Positions 37,591 to 46,059 of a stretch of 64,000 nt of DNA are shown in pieces. Position numbers and translations under genes: made by a program. A model generated the notes under the pieces. The model was not told the origin of the DNA, ran no database searches, and saw nothing but the letters and a program-made list of their open reading frames with translations. Each line of letters opens with the position of its first letter. The first letter of the stretch is position 1. The stretch covers positions 62,001 through 126,000 of the forward strand of contig CAIVGN010000046.1 of assembly GCA_903905455.1 (NCBI GenBank), read 5' to 3'. The stretch is from an uncultured Archangium sp. (GTDB lineage: Bacteria > Myxococcota > Myxococcia > Myxococcales > Myxococcaceae).

Positions 37591-38376
37591 GTGTCGAAGA
37601 CGGCTGGCGCGCGACTCAAGGCAATGTCGGCTGGGCTCACCGACGTAGGTCGGAAGCGCAACCACAACGAAGACAGTTACCTCATTGACGAGGAGCTGCA
37701 GTTGTACGTTGTGGCCGACGGTATGGGTGGTCATGCAGGCGGCGGTACGGCGTCGCGCATTGCGGTCGAGACGATCGATCAGCAGATGCGCGGAGCCAAG
37801 AAGGCCCCGGAGGATCCCTTCGGGCCCGAGACCCCGCTGCAAGACTCCCCACTTCCCGAATTCCTGCGGACGGCCGTGGAGAAGGCGTGTGCCGCCATCT
37901 TCAAGACGGCCCAGGAAGACCCGCGCCTGGCCGGCATGGGCACCACGGTGATCACCCTGTGCATCAAGGGCGAGAACGCGCTCTTCGCGCACGTCGGCGA
38001 CAGCCGGGCGTACCTGGTGCGCGGCGATCTGATTCAGCAGGTCAGCGAGGATCACTCGCTGGTCAACGAGCAGATCAAGGCCGGGATGATCACGCCTGAA
38101 GAGGCGAAGCACTCCCGGTACAAGAACATCATCACCCGCTCCGTGGGCTTCGAAGAGGAAGTCCAGGTGGACGTGATGGGCCTGGTGGCGCTGCCGGGTG
38201 ACTTCTTCGTGCTGTGTTCAGACGGGCTCGCGAACCTGGTGGAAGACAAAGAGATCCGCGAGATCGTCTCGAACCACTCGCTGAAGGACGCGCCCAGGAA
38301 GCTGATCGAGCTGGCGAACGAGCGTGGCGGTGACGACAACATCACGGTGATCGTCGCCACCATGGTCGCGGCGTAA
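37591..38376 (+). CDS. PP2C-family Ser/Thr protein phosphatase
   Basis: 261 residues from GTG 37591 (ATG 37624 is an alternative that starts just before the domain). Metal-dependent phosphatase motifs occur in order: DVGRKRNHNED, VVADGMGGHAGGGTAS, MGTTVITL, HVGDSRAYL, ITRSVGF, FVLCSDGLANLVED and GGDDNITVI. All four metal-binding acidic positions appear to be present, so it should be active. No membrane segment. It probably reverses phosphorylation by Hanks-type kinases, of which one is encoded at 53080-54651. Confidence 0.93.
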   Translation: MSKTAGARLKAMSAGLTDVGRKRNHNEDSYLIDEELQLYVVADGMGGHAGGGTASRIAVETIDQQMRGAKKAPEDPFGPETPLQDSPLPEFLRTAVEKACAAIFKTAQEDPRLAGMGTTVITLCIKGENALFAHVGDSRAYLVRGDLIQQVSEDHSLVNEQIKAGMITPEEAKHSRYKNIITRSVGFEEEVQVDVMGLVALPGDFFVLCSDGLANLVEDKEIREIVSNHSLKDAPRKLIELANERGGDDNITVIVATMVAA

Positions 38377-38484
38377 GCCCGAACAAAATCAAGTTTTCTG
38401 TTGCCAGTGAGCGACCTGATCGACGAGGGTTCGCGCCGATTTCCGGTCCCTTTGGGCCCGGGCGCATTTTCCCAAGGGGCGCGA

Positions 38485-39402
38485 TTGTCTTCGAACGAGA
38501 GCTTTACCCTCATCGTCGTTCCCGACCGGCACGCCGAGGTGAAGCGGTACCACCTCCGTAAGGTCTGGCTGTTCCAGGCGCTCGCCGCGGTGGCGACCGT
38601 GATGCTCGTCGGCTTCGTGATGGCCGGCCACTATTTCTCCGTGGTGTCTGAGGCGCACGAGAACCCGGCGCTCCGCGAAGAGAACCTCAAGCTCAAGAGC
38701 GAGCTGGCGGTCATTCGCGAGCAGCTCCAGCACGTGGGGCAGACCCTCGATCGCGTCGAGCGCTTCGACCAGAAGCTGCGCGCCATCACCCTGCTCAGCG
38801 ACCCGCAGCGCAACCTCGCCATGGGCCCCACCGAGCAGCAGCCCCTGGCGGCCAACGGCGACAACCAGTTCATCCGCAGCAAGGACGGCGAAGGCCTGCC
38901 GGTGCTCGCGCAGAAGCTCGACAAGCTCTCGGCCGAGGCCACCCGCCAGGAACAGAGCCTCCAGGAACTGCAGGCCTACTTCCAGGACCAGAAGTCGCTG
39001 CTCGCCTCCGTGCCTTCGGTGTGGCCCACGCGCGGTTGGGTGACCTCCGACTTCGGTTCGCGCCTCGACCCGTACACTTCCGAGCGCGTGATGCACGCGG
39101 GCCTCGACATCGCCGGCCCCCACGGCAAGGAAATCGTCGCTCCGGCGGACGGCACGGTGGTGTTCGCCGGCCTCGAAGGCGGCTACGGCAACGTGCTGGT
39201 GATCGACCACGGCTACGGCATCAAGACCCGCTACGGCCACCTCTCGGCGATCAAGGTGAAGGCCGGCGAGCGCGTGAAGCGCGGTGACGAGGTCGCGGCC
39301 ATGGGCAACACCGGCCGCTCCACGGGCCCGCACGTGCACTACGAAGTCCGCGTCAACGGCATCGCGCAGAACCCCCGCAAGTTCATCCTCGACGAGTGGT
39401 GA
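38485..39402 (+). CDS. M23 (LytM-type) peptidoglycan endopeptidase, membrane anchored
   Basis: 305 residues from a TTG at 38485, which has AAGGGG 5 nt upstream and puts FTLIVVPDRHAEVKRYHL at the N-terminus, as in related proteins; the frame is open to a TTG at 38401. One membrane span (LFQALAAVATVMLVGFVMAG) is followed by a coiled coil, then the peptidase: SRLDPYTSERVMHAGLDIAG with the first zinc His and Asp, GYGNVLVIDHGYG and the HxH motif GPHVHYEVR. The zinc ligands are intact, so it should cut cell-wall peptide cross-links or activate other hydrolases. It faces the periplasm. Confidence 0.88.
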   Translation: MSSNESFTLIVVPDRHAEVKRYHLRKVWLFQALAAVATVMLVGFVMAGHYFSVVSEAHENPALREENLKLKSELAVIREQLQHVGQTLDRVERFDQKLRAITLLSDPQRNLAMGPTEQQPLAANGDNQFIRSKDGEGLPVLAQKLDKLSAEATRQEQSLQELQAYFQDQKSLLASVPSVWPTRGWVTSDFGSRLDPYTSERVMHAGLDIAGPHGKEIVAPADGTVVFAGLEGGYGNVLVIDHGYGIKTRYGHLSAIKVKAGERVKRGDEVAAMGNTGRSTGPHVHYEVRVNGIAQNPRKFILDEW

Positions 39403-39421
39403 TGCGGTAGACCCCGTCACC

Positions 39422-39895
39422 ATGAAGATGGTGGACGTGGGTGGCAAGCAGAAGACCGAGCGCATCGCTGTCGCAACCGGCCGCGTGCGCATGGGCGCCG
39501 AGGCGCTCGAGAAGATCCGCAAGGGCAAGGTCGAGAAGGGTGACGTCATCGCCGCCGCGAGGTTGGCGGGCATCATGGCGACCAAGCGCACGCCCGATCT
39601 CATTCCCCTGTGTCACCCCATCAGCCTCTCGGCCGTCGAGGTCGAGGTGAAGCCGGTGGTGGTGGGGGTGGAGATCCGCGCCACGGTGAAGACCGTCGAT
39701 CGGACGGGCGTGGAGATGGAGGCCCTCACGGCCGTCTGCGCCGCCGCGCTCACCGTCTACGACATGCTCAAGTCGACGGATCGCGGCATGGTGATCGAGG
39801 CCGTGCAGCTCGACCACAAGGCAGGCGGCCGCTCGGGCGTGTGGACGCGGGCCCCGGCTGGCGCCGCCTCGCTCAAGAAGAAGCGCAAGTCGTGA
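39422..39895 (+). CDS. moaC: Cyclic pyranopterin monophosphate synthase MoaC
   Basis: Completes formation of cPMP in molybdenum-cofactor synthesis. 157 residues with the family signatures MVDVGGK, KGDVIAAARLAGIMATKRT, DLIPLCHPISLS, TGVEMEALTAV and the C-terminal HKAGGRSG. TAGACC 8 nt before the ATG may be a -10. No other moa gene is in the window. The stop overlaps the WD40-repeat gene (GTGA). Confidence 0.95.
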   Translation: MKMVDVGGKQKTERIAVATGRVRMGAEALEKIRKGKVEKGDVIAAARLAGIMATKRTPDLIPLCHPISLSAVEVEVKPVVVGVEIRATVKTVDRTGVEMEALTAVCAAALTVYDMLKSTDRGMVIEAVQLDHKAGGRSGVWTRAPAGAASLKKKRKS

Positions 39896-40824
39896 CGCTC
39901 GCGCTCAGCCTGCTGCTGGCCCTGGGGGCCTTCGAGCCCGACCCGCTGCTCCCCGGTACGCCGTGGGCGCTCAAGGGCCACACCGACGCCATCACCGCCA
40001 TCGCCTTTCGCCCCGACTCGCAGGGCCTCGCCAGCGCCGGCCGGGATCACACGGTCAAGCTGTGGGACCTCAAGACCGGGCAGGTCACCCGCTCCATCAC
40101 CCTGGGCCCCGACTCGTTGACCGCGCTCGCCTTCTCGGCCGACGGCCAGCGGCTGGCGGTCGGTGACCTGGGGTTGCAGGTGCGGGTGCTCGACACGGCG
40201 AGCGGCGAGGTGCTCAAGGCCTTCGCCCACCCCGACGCGGTGGGCGAGGTCGCGCTGAGCCCGGATGGCGCGCAGCTCGCGGTCGCCGGCCTCACCGACA
40301 CCGGCGCGGTCTACGACTGGGCAACCCAGAAGAAGCGCTTCGCCTTTCGCGGGCGCACGGCGCGGTTCTCGGCCGACGGCCAGGCGCTGCTGGTGGCCAA
40401 CGGCGCGGGGAGCTTCTCGGTGCTCGACGCCAAGACCGGCAAGGTGAAGAAGCGCGTCGACGTCACCCCCGACCAGCCGCTGGCGACCTGGACCGCCGAC
40501 GGCGCGCGCATCGCCACCTGGCACCTGGGTGGCATCGACGTGAGGCTCTGGAGCCGCGAGGGCAAGGCCCAGGCGACGCTCAAGGGCCCGGTCGCCGAGG
40601 TCGAGCGACGCCGTGCGCAGGTCACCGGGGTCGCGCTCACGCCTGACGGCCGGCGGGTGATCGTCGGCGGGGCTGACGGCCTGGTGCGCGCGTGGTCGGT
40701 GGCCGAGGCGAAGGTCACCCAGACCTGGCTCGCGGACAAGAACACCGGCGTGGCCGTCTCCCCCGACGGCGCGTGGTTGGCGGTCACCGACCAGGGCCTG
40801 GTGAAGCTGTGGAAGCTGCCCTGA
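39892..40824 (+). CDS. WD40-repeat protein, exported
   Basis: 310 residues starting with a hydrophobic segment (TLALSLLLALGAFE) that may be a signal sequence. About six to seven WD-type blades follow, e.g. LKGHTDAITAIAFRPDSQGL, HTVKLWDLKTG, LALSADGQRLAVGDLG-like and GADGLVRAWSVAE, ending LVKLWKLP. It should form a propeller used as a protein-interaction scaffold; no enzyme motif is seen. The GTG start overlaps the moaC stop, so the two are co-translated although no functional link is known. Confidence 0.85.
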   Translation: MTLALSLLLALGAFEPDPLLPGTPWALKGHTDAITAIAFRPDSQGLASAGRDHTVKLWDLKTGQVTRSITLGPDSLTALAFSADGQRLAVGDLGLQVRVLDTASGEVLKAFAHPDAVGEVALSPDGAQLAVAGLTDTGAVYDWATQKKRFAFRGRTARFSADGQALLVANGAGSFSVLDAKTGKVKKRVDVTPDQPLATWTADGARIATWHLGGIDVRLWSREGKAQATLKGPVAEVERRRAQVTGVALTPDGRRVIVGGADGLVRAWSVAEAKVTQTWLADKNTGVAVSPDGAWLAVTDQGLVKLWKLP

Positions 40825-40832
40825 GCCTCGCC

Positions 40833-41384
40833 CTACCGCCGGTGCAGCACGTCGAAGAGCAGGGTGGCGAGCACCAGCGAGTGCGTGATGCTGCCATCGC
40901 GCACCAGTCCGGGGAGCTCGGCGCGCGGCACCAGCACCACCTGGATGTCCTCGCTCCCGTCCTGCTTTCCCGCGTGCACCCGGGCGCAGCCCTCGGCGAG
41001 GTAGCTGTGGAGCCGGTTGCCGAAGATCGCCGGGTTGGGGTGCGAGACGCCCAGGGGGATGACGCGGGCCGGACGAAAGCCGGTCTCCTCCTCGAGCTCC
41101 CGCCCCGCGGCGCCCAGCGCGTCTTCGCCGGGGTCGAGCATGCCGCCGGGGATCTCCAGGGTGTTGCTCCAGGTGCCGAAGCGGAACTGGCGCACCAGCA
41201 CCACCTGGTCGTCGGTGGTCACCGGCACCACGTTGACCCAGTCGGGGGCGTCGATCACCGTGCGCACGTACGGGGCCCCGTTGCGGGGGTCGAGCACGTC
41301 CAGGGTGCGAGCGCGGAAGATGCGGTAGTCCTTCTCGGAGCGCACGGCGACCTGGGTCCACGGGCGGGGGGCTTCGTCGGCCAT
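40833..41384 (-). CDS. Nudix hydrolase, ADP-ribose-pyrophosphatase-like
   Basis: 183 residues. The Nudix box reads GGMLDPGEDALGAAGRELEEET, with the REXXEE catalytic core and a preceding EIPGG, and an N-terminal domain typical of ADP-ribose pyrophosphatases (YRIFRARTLDVLDPRNG, VVPVTTDDQVVLVRQFRFG). It should hydrolyse ADP-ribose or a related nucleoside diphosphate; substrate not provable here. It converges on the WD40 gene with 8 nt between stops. Confidence 0.92.
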   Translation of the reverse strand: MADEAPRPWTQVAVRSEKDYRIFRARTLDVLDPRNGAPYVRTVIDAPDWVNVVPVTTDDQVVLVRQFRFGTWSNTLEIPGGMLDPGEDALGAAGRELEEETGFRPARVIPLGVSHPNPAIFGNRLHSYLAEGCARVHAGKQDGSEDIQVVLVPRAELPGLVRDGSITHSLVLATLLFDVLHRR

Positions 41385-41422
41385 GGGGTGCTTGTATCGC
41401 GCAGCTTGGGTATGAACGAGCC

Positions 41423-42376
41423 ATGACGCCGCTCGAAGCAGCCGCGTCCGTCGTGCTCCTCGAGTTCCAGCAGTCGTATGGGCTGGGTTTCGTGGCTCCG
41501 AATGGGCGCATCGTCACGTGTTTCCACGTGGTGGCCGACGAGCGCGAGATCACCGCGCACCTCGCCGATGGCCGGGTGCTGCCGGTGCAGGGCGTGTGCG
41601 CCGTGGACACCCGGCGCGATCTCGCGGTGCTCGACGTGGGCCTGCTCGACGCCACGCCGGTGAAGCCCGGCAGCCCGAAGTTCGCCCAGGAAGGCCAGGA
41701 CGTCTTCATCTTCGGCATGGTGGCCGGCGAGGGGCGCGCGCGGTGGGTGGACGCGCGGCTGACCGCGGTGCAGGTCGTCGGCGCGTCGCTCACCGTGTAC
41801 TCGCTTACGGGCCAGGTGCCGGCCGACGCGTCCGGCGGCCCGTTGATCGGCCCCGACGGCACCGCGCTGGGCGTGGTGACGGTGGCCGAGACCGAAGAGG
41901 GCGTGGTGACGCTGTGCGTCCCCTGGCGCTACGTCGAGCCGTTGCTGCACCAGAACCAGGAGCTGCCGCTCACGGTGCTGACCTCCGACCAGCGCAAGCC
42001 GCCGCGCCGCGAGGTGCCCGACCACCCCCTCGCGCTGCTGCAGGGCTCGGTGGTGTCGGGTCTCGAGGCCACGGCCGAGGGACTCGCCGAGGCGATCCGG
42101 GTCGGGGCGCCGGCCTACAACGAGGGGGACATCGCGCGTTGCTACGCGGTCTACGCCGCCATGGCTCGGCAGCTCATCGACACCCGCGACGACTGCCCGG
42201 GCGTGCAGACGGCGCTGCGCGCGGGGCTCAAGCGGGCCTCGGGGCTGGGCGACGTCGACCACCAGGCCTGGGCCATGCGCGACGCCTTCGATGGGCTCTT
42301 GCTGGTGATCGAGAAGTACCTGCGGGTGCACCCCGGGCACGGCCGCAAGCCCGGCAAGCCGACGCTGCTCAACTGA
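41423..42376 (+). CDS. Trypsin-like serine protease without export signal
   Basis: 317 residues. The chymotrypsin fold is indicated by His35 (TCFHVVADE), Asp66 (RRDLAVLDV) and Ser137 (ADASGGPLIG) in DegP/HtrA-like context, but no PDZ domain follows; the last 120 residues are helical (GDIARCYAVYAAMARQLI). No signal peptide or membrane span is seen, so it should act in the cytoplasm. TATGAA 6 nt before the ATG resembles a leaderless -10. Target unknown. Confidence 0.85.
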   Translation: MTPLEAAASVVLLEFQQSYGLGFVAPNGRIVTCFHVVADEREITAHLADGRVLPVQGVCAVDTRRDLAVLDVGLLDATPVKPGSPKFAQEGQDVFIFGMVAGEGRARWVDARLTAVQVVGASLTVYSLTGQVPADASGGPLIGPDGTALGVVTVAETEEGVVTLCVPWRYVEPLLHQNQELPLTVLTSDQRKPPRREVPDHPLALLQGSVVSGLEATAEGLAEAIRVGAPAYNEGDIARCYAVYAAMARQLIDTRDDCPGVQTALRAGLKRASGLGDVDHQAWAMRDAFDGLLLVIEKYLRVHPGHGRKPGKPTLLN

Positions 42377-42379
42377 TCT

Positions 42380-42973
42380 TCAGGGGCTGCCGGCGTCGAC
42401 CGCTTCGGTGGCCGGCGAAGGCACCGGCGCCGGGGGCAGCGCGGGCGGGGGCAGGGCCTCGACGAGGACCTTGAGCTTCTGCAGGCCGGTCGCGAGGTGG
42501 GCGCTGAGCCGGGTCTCGACCGTGCCCTTGAAGAACCCGCCCACCATCAGCGGCAGCGTGCCCTCGTCGGTCCACGTGACGCGGGTCTGCGCGCCCTCGC
42601 GGGTGAAGCGAATGCGGGCCCGGGCGTTCTCCGTCGGCGACTCGAGGGCCTCCGAGAGCGCGATGCCCTGCGTGGGGTCTGACTCGACGATCTCGATGCG
42701 GCCCTGGCCCATCTTCGGGCCGAGCCACGACCAGCGCGCGCCGACGCCGTCCTGGGGCCCCTCGAACATGTTGCGCAGCTGGGGGTCGAGCGCGCGGGTC
42801 CACGGCGACCATTCCTGCCAGCGCTTGAGATCGTTCAAGAAGGGGTGAATGCGCTCGGGGCTCGAGGCGATCACCACCTGCTGCTCGACGCGCCACGTCC
42901 GCGGGAGCGCCGCGGCGCCGACGCCGACGAGCAGCACGAGCGCGATGAGCGCGATGGCGATCTTCTTGATCAC
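42380..42973 (-). CDS. SRPBCC-family protein with N-terminal membrane anchor
   Basis: 197 residues. An N-terminal hydrophobic segment (KKIAIALIALVLLVGVGAAAL) anchors the protein, then a START/polyketide-cyclase-like fold: VEQQVVIASSPERIHPFLND, WQEWSPWTRALDP, GVGARWSWLG, RVTWTDEGTLPLMVGGFF. The C-terminus is Pro/Ala rich. The pocket should bind a hydrophobic ligand; which one is unknown. The GTG start is 9 nt downstream of TAGAGC, and the gene is divergent from the YceI gene with 30 nt between the starts. It converges on the serine protease gene. Confidence 0.82.
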   Translation of the reverse strand: MIKKIAIALIALVLLVGVGAAALPRTWRVEQQVVIASSPERIHPFLNDLKRWQEWSPWTRALDPQLRNMFEGPQDGVGARWSWLGPKMGQGRIEIVESDPTQGIALSEALESPTENARARIRFTREGAQTRVTWTDEGTLPLMVGGFFKGTVETRLSAHLATGLQKLKVLVEALPPPALPPAPVPSPATEAVDAGSP

Positions 42974-42982
42974 GAGGGGAGG

Positions 42983-42992
42983 GCTCTATGCC
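42983..42992. promoter_or_regulatory. Overlapping divergent -10 elements
   Basis: GCTCTATGCC holds TAGAGC on the minus strand (9 nt before the SRPBCC GTG) and TATGCC on the plus strand (11 nt before the YceI ATG). The two hexamers share bases, so polymerase could serve only one direction at a time. Pattern-based. Confidence 0.35.
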
Positions 42993-43003
42993 AGACACCA
43001 CCC

Positions 43004-43495
43004 ATGGCGCGCTACGACGCATCGACCGCGGAGATCCTCGTCTTCACTTTCAAGGAAGGCCTGCTCTCGGCCGTGGCCCACGACCTGAAGCTGCGCGTCT
43101 CGACGGGCACCGTCGAGGTCGAGGGCACGCAGGTGCGCGCCGACTTCGACGCCGGCTCGCTGCGCCTGGTGGCGCCGATGAAGGACGGGGCGGAGAACCC
43201 GACGGCGATCCCCCGCCTGGTCTACGGGGAGGTCGAGAAGAACACCGCCAAGGACGTGCTCGACGCGAAGCGCTACCCGGCCATCACCTTCACCTCGAGC
43301 CAGATCACCGACACCGAGGTGGTGGGCCAACTGACGCTCCACGGGCAGACGCGGGAGGTGCGCGGGCGCCGGTCGGGACGCACCGCCGAGTTCTCGCTCG
43401 ACCAGCGCGACTTCGGCATCAAGCCGTTCTCCGCGATGCTGGGCACGCTCAAGGTCAAGCCGGTGATCACCGTGAAGGTGACGCTGCCCGCCTAG
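43004..43495 (+). CDS. YceI-family lipocalin-like protein without signal peptide
   Basis: 163 residues of an eight-strand beta-barrel: ARYDASTAEILVFTFKEG, LSAVAHDLKLRV, VYGEVEKNTAKDVLDAKRYP, ITFTSSQITD, GQLTLHGQTREVR and FGIKPFSAMLGTLKVKP. YceI proteins usually are periplasmic and bind isoprenoid-like lipids; this one lacks a leader, so it may be cytoplasmic. ATG 43004 has no clear ribosome-binding site. It faces the SRPBCC gene across a shared promoter region, and both are lipid-pocket proteins, which suggests a related role (inference). Confidence 0.85.
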   Translation: MARYDASTAEILVFTFKEGLLSAVAHDLKLRVSTGTVEVEGTQVRADFDAGSLRLVAPMKDGAENPTAIPRLVYGEVEKNTAKDVLDAKRYPAITFTSSQITDTEVVGQLTLHGQTREVRGRRSGRTAEFSLDQRDFGIKPFSAMLGTLKVKPVITVKVTLPA

Positions 43496-44001
43496 CGCTT
43501 GACCGCCGGGCGAATCAGCGTGCGCTCGTCGTCGTCGTGCTCGGAGGCCATGTCCTGGAGGCGCTGGTTGGTGACCCGCAACCGGCGCGAGAGTTCGCGG
43601 CAGATGTTCTGGAGCACCATCACGTAACCGGCGACGTCCTCCTGGTAGAGCCGGTAGAGGTCGCGGTTGCCCAGCGAGAAGAGCAGCGACGCCTGCTCGG
43701 CCACCACCGTCGCCGAGCGCTTCTGGATGTCGATGAGCGTCATCTCGCCGAAGAACTCGCCGGGCCCCAGGCGGATCATCTTCATGCGGCGACCCTCCTC
43801 GTTGTCACGGCAGACCACGACCTCGCCGTGGCGCACGAGGAACATCGCGCGGCCCGCGTCGCCCTGCTTGCACACCTCTTCGCCCGGCTCGACGCGGTGC
43901 TCCCCGAGCAGCCCCACGAGGCGCTCGAGCGTGTCTTCCTCCAGCCCTCCGAAGATGGCGATCGACGGCAGCCAGTGCATGAGATCGGCTTCGTTCTTCA
44001 T
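43492..44001 (-). CDS. Cyclic-nucleotide-binding domain protein
   Basis: 169 residues. A single cNMP domain fills most of the protein: LPSIAIFGGLEEDTLERLVG, GEEVCKQGDAGRAMFLVRHG, and the phosphate cassette FFGEMTLIDIQKRSATV with its Arg. No DNA-binding helix-turn-helix follows; the last 50 residues are helical. It is the third gene of a MoxR-VWA operon, overlapping the VWA stop by four bases (ATGA). It may make that ATPase system respond to cAMP, cGMP or another nucleotide (inference). Confidence 0.88.
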   Translation of the reverse strand: MKNEADLMHWLPSIAIFGGLEEDTLERLVGLLGEHRVEPGEEVCKQGDAGRAMFLVRHGEVVVCRDNEEGRRMKMIRLGPGEFFGEMTLIDIQKRSATVVAEQASLLFSLGNRDLYRLYQEDVAGYVMVLQNICRELSRRLRVTNQRLQDMASEHDDDERTLIRPAVKR

Positions 44002-45176
44002 GCGACCCTCGCCTTCGTGAGCTGGTGCACCGCGTCTCCGAGGCCCTCGAGGGTCAGGGGGTGCATCGGGAAGATACGCCGAAGTACGTCGATGGTGCTC
44101 TGCCACCAGCTCGAAGGCTGTTCCGGGTTGAGCCAGGCCGCCGAGGGGTAGTGCTCCCGCAGGCGCATCATCCACATCACGCCCTCGACGCCCTCGTCTT
44201 CCTGCCAGCCCGAGACGCTCATCAGTTCCCAGGGGGCCATGAGCGCGTCGCCGACGACGATCAGCTTGTACTTGCGGTCGGTCTCCGAGAAGAGCTGCGA
44301 GAGCTTCACCGCGTCGCCCAGCCGCGCGTCCTTGTAGACCCGGCCGTAGATGCAGTTGTGGAAGTAGTAGGTGCGCAGCTCCTTGAAGTGCGTGGCCTTC
44401 TTCGCTGCGGTGAAGAGCCGCGAGACGAGGTGGGCATAGGGGTCCATGGACCCACCGACGTCCATCAGGAGGATCACCCGGGTGTTGGACTTGCGCGGGG
44501 GCCGCGTCACCACCTCGAGATCGCCCAGGTTCTTCGCGGTCTTGTCGATGGTGCCGTCGAGGTCGAGCTCGTCGGGTTGCCCTTCGCGGGTGAACGCGCG
44601 CAGCTTGCGCAGCGCGAGCTGGAGCTGCCGCACGTCGAGCACGAGGTCGTCGCGGTACTCGCGGAAGTTGCGCTGGCCGGCCACCGAGACGGCGCTGCGC
44701 ATGCCCCCGCCGCCTCCGATGCGCATGCCCGGCCGCGCGGCCCGCCCGGAGTTGCCGAAGGGGGAGGTGCCGCCGGTGCCGATCCACTTGTTGCCGCCGT
44801 CGTGGCGTTCCTTCTGCTCGCGCAGGCGCTGCTCGAAGCGCTTCTCGAGCTCGGCGCGGTCGAACTGTTCGAGCAGGGCGCGCTCTTCGGCGCTGAGGGT
44901 AGGCCGGCGCTGGTCGGCGGCCTTGAGCCAGTCCAGGAGCTGCTCGTGGATCTCCAGCGCCTTCGCCTCGAGGCCCTCGAAGATCGTGCCGAAGGCCTCA
45001 TCGAAGGCGTCGAGGTGCTTCTCGTCGTGCACCAGGAGCGCGCGGGCCACGTGGTAGAACCCGTCCAGCGAGCTGTCGTGCAGGCCGGCCTTGAGGGCGC
45101 CGGCGAGGGCGACGGCCTCCTGGGTGCCCACGGGGACCTTGCGGGCCCGCAGCGCGTAGAGGAACGGGATGAACAT
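43998..45176 (-). CDS. VWA-domain protein (CoxE-like)
   Basis: 392 residues. The VWA fold begins near 230 with the MIDAS motif DVGGSM (LLMDVGGSMDP). The first 190 residues are helical and charged (FDRAELEKRFEQRLREQKER) and a Gly-rich stretch GIGGGGGM follows. It pairs with the MoxR ATPase in the usual way: AAA protein plus VWA partner acting as a chaperone for insertion of cofactors or for complex assembly. The start overlaps the MoxR stop by one base (TGATG), and the stop overlaps the cNMP protein's start. Confidence 0.9.
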   Translation of the reverse strand: MFIPFLYALRARKVPVGTQEAVALAGALKAGLHDSSLDGFYHVARALLVHDEKHLDAFDEAFGTIFEGLEAKALEIHEQLLDWLKAADQRRPTLSAEERALLEQFDRAELEKRFEQRLREQKERHDGGNKWIGTGGTSPFGNSGRAARPGMRIGGGGGMRSAVSVAGQRNFREYRDDLVLDVRQLQLALRKLRAFTREGQPDELDLDGTIDKTAKNLGDLEVVTRPPRKSNTRVILLMDVGGSMDPYAHLVSRLFTAAKKATHFKELRTYYFHNCIYGRVYKDARLGDAVKLSQLFSETDRKYKLIVVGDALMAPWELMSVSGWQEDEGVEGVMWMMRLREHYPSAAWLNPEQPSSWWQSTIDVLRRIFPMHPLTLEGLGDAVHQLTKARVA

Positions 45177-46003
45177 CAGGCCCTCGTGCGCTTCGGCCCG
45201 CCGAAGGTCTCGGAGAACGCCAGCAGGTCCTGCTCGCGCTTGAGCAGCGCCCCCAGGAAGGGGAGGTTCTCGTCGAGCTTGAGCGTGGAGACCCCGGAGG
45301 CCTTGAGCGCCGCGATCCAGTCGACCAGCTCGCTCGTCGAGGGGCGCTTGCGCAGCCGCGTCAGGGCGCGCAGCTCGTAGAAGATCTGCAGCGACTGCTC
45401 GACCATGCGGTCCGAGAGATCGGGGTGGTGCACCGCCACGATGCGCTTCATCAGGTCCTGGTCGGGGAAGTCGATGAAGTGGAACACGCAGCGGCGCAGG
45501 AAGGCGTCGGGCAGGTCCTTCTCGTTGTTGGAGGTGATGATCACCACCGGGCGATCCTTCGCCACCACCTCGCGGTCGGTCTCGACCACCCGGAAGCGCA
45601 TGCGGTCGAGTTCGTGGAGCAGGTCGTTGGGGAACTCGAGGTCGGCCTTGTCGATCTCGTCGATCAACAGCACCCGGCGTTCGGGCGCCGAGAACGACTC
45701 GCCCAGCGGCCCGAGCTTGATGTACTTCTCGATGTCCTTCACGTCGTGGTCGTTGAACCGCGAGTCGTGGAGCCGCTGCACGGCGTCGTACACGTACAAC
45801 CCGTCCTGGGCGCGCGTGGTGCTCTTGACGTGCCAGGTCAACAGCTTGAGGCCCAGGGCCTTGGAGACGGCCTCCGCGAGCAGCGTCTTGCCGGTGCCGG
45901 GCTCACCCTTGACCAGCAGGGGGCGCTGCAGCACCAGCGCGCAATCGACGGCCGAGCGCAGGCTCTCGCTCGTCAGGTAGGAATCGGTGCCCTTGAATCG
46001 CAT
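45176..46003 (-). CDS. MoxR-family AAA ATPase
   Basis: 275 residues. Walker A GEPGTGKT at 33-40, Walker B LLIDEIDK at 121-128, the sensor VVIITSNNEKDLPDAFLRRC, and the arginine finger region RRCVFHFIDFP. It should act with the downstream VWA protein as an ATP-driven chaperone on an unidentified client. TAACGT on the minus strand ends 6 nt before the ATG, which fits a leaderless start. First gene of the MoxR-VWA-cNMP unit. Confidence 0.93.
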   Translation of the reverse strand: MRFKGTDSYLTSESLRSAVDCALVLQRPLLVKGEPGTGKTLLAEAVSKALGLKLLTWHVKSTTRAQDGLYVYDAVQRLHDSRFNDHDVKDIEKYIKLGPLGESFSAPERRVLLIDEIDKADLEFPNDLLHELDRMRFRVVETDREVVAKDRPVVIITSNNEKDLPDAFLRRCVFHFIDFPDQDLMKRIVAVHHPDLSDRMVEQSLQIFYELRALTRLRKRPSTSELVDWIAALKASGVSTLKLDENLPFLGALLKREQDLLAFSETFGGPKRTRA

Positions 46004-46009
46004 GGCTCG

Positions 46010-46015
46010 ACGTTA
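46010..46015 (-). promoter_or_regulatory. Candidate -10 element (TAACGT)
   Basis: Ends 6 nt before the ATG of the MoxR gene on the minus strand, leaving room for a leaderless start only. No -35 is clear. Confidence 0.35.
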
Positions 46016-46059
46016 ACGCCGAGTGCGGTAGCCTGCCCCGGGCTTTCGAGGGAGGAACT

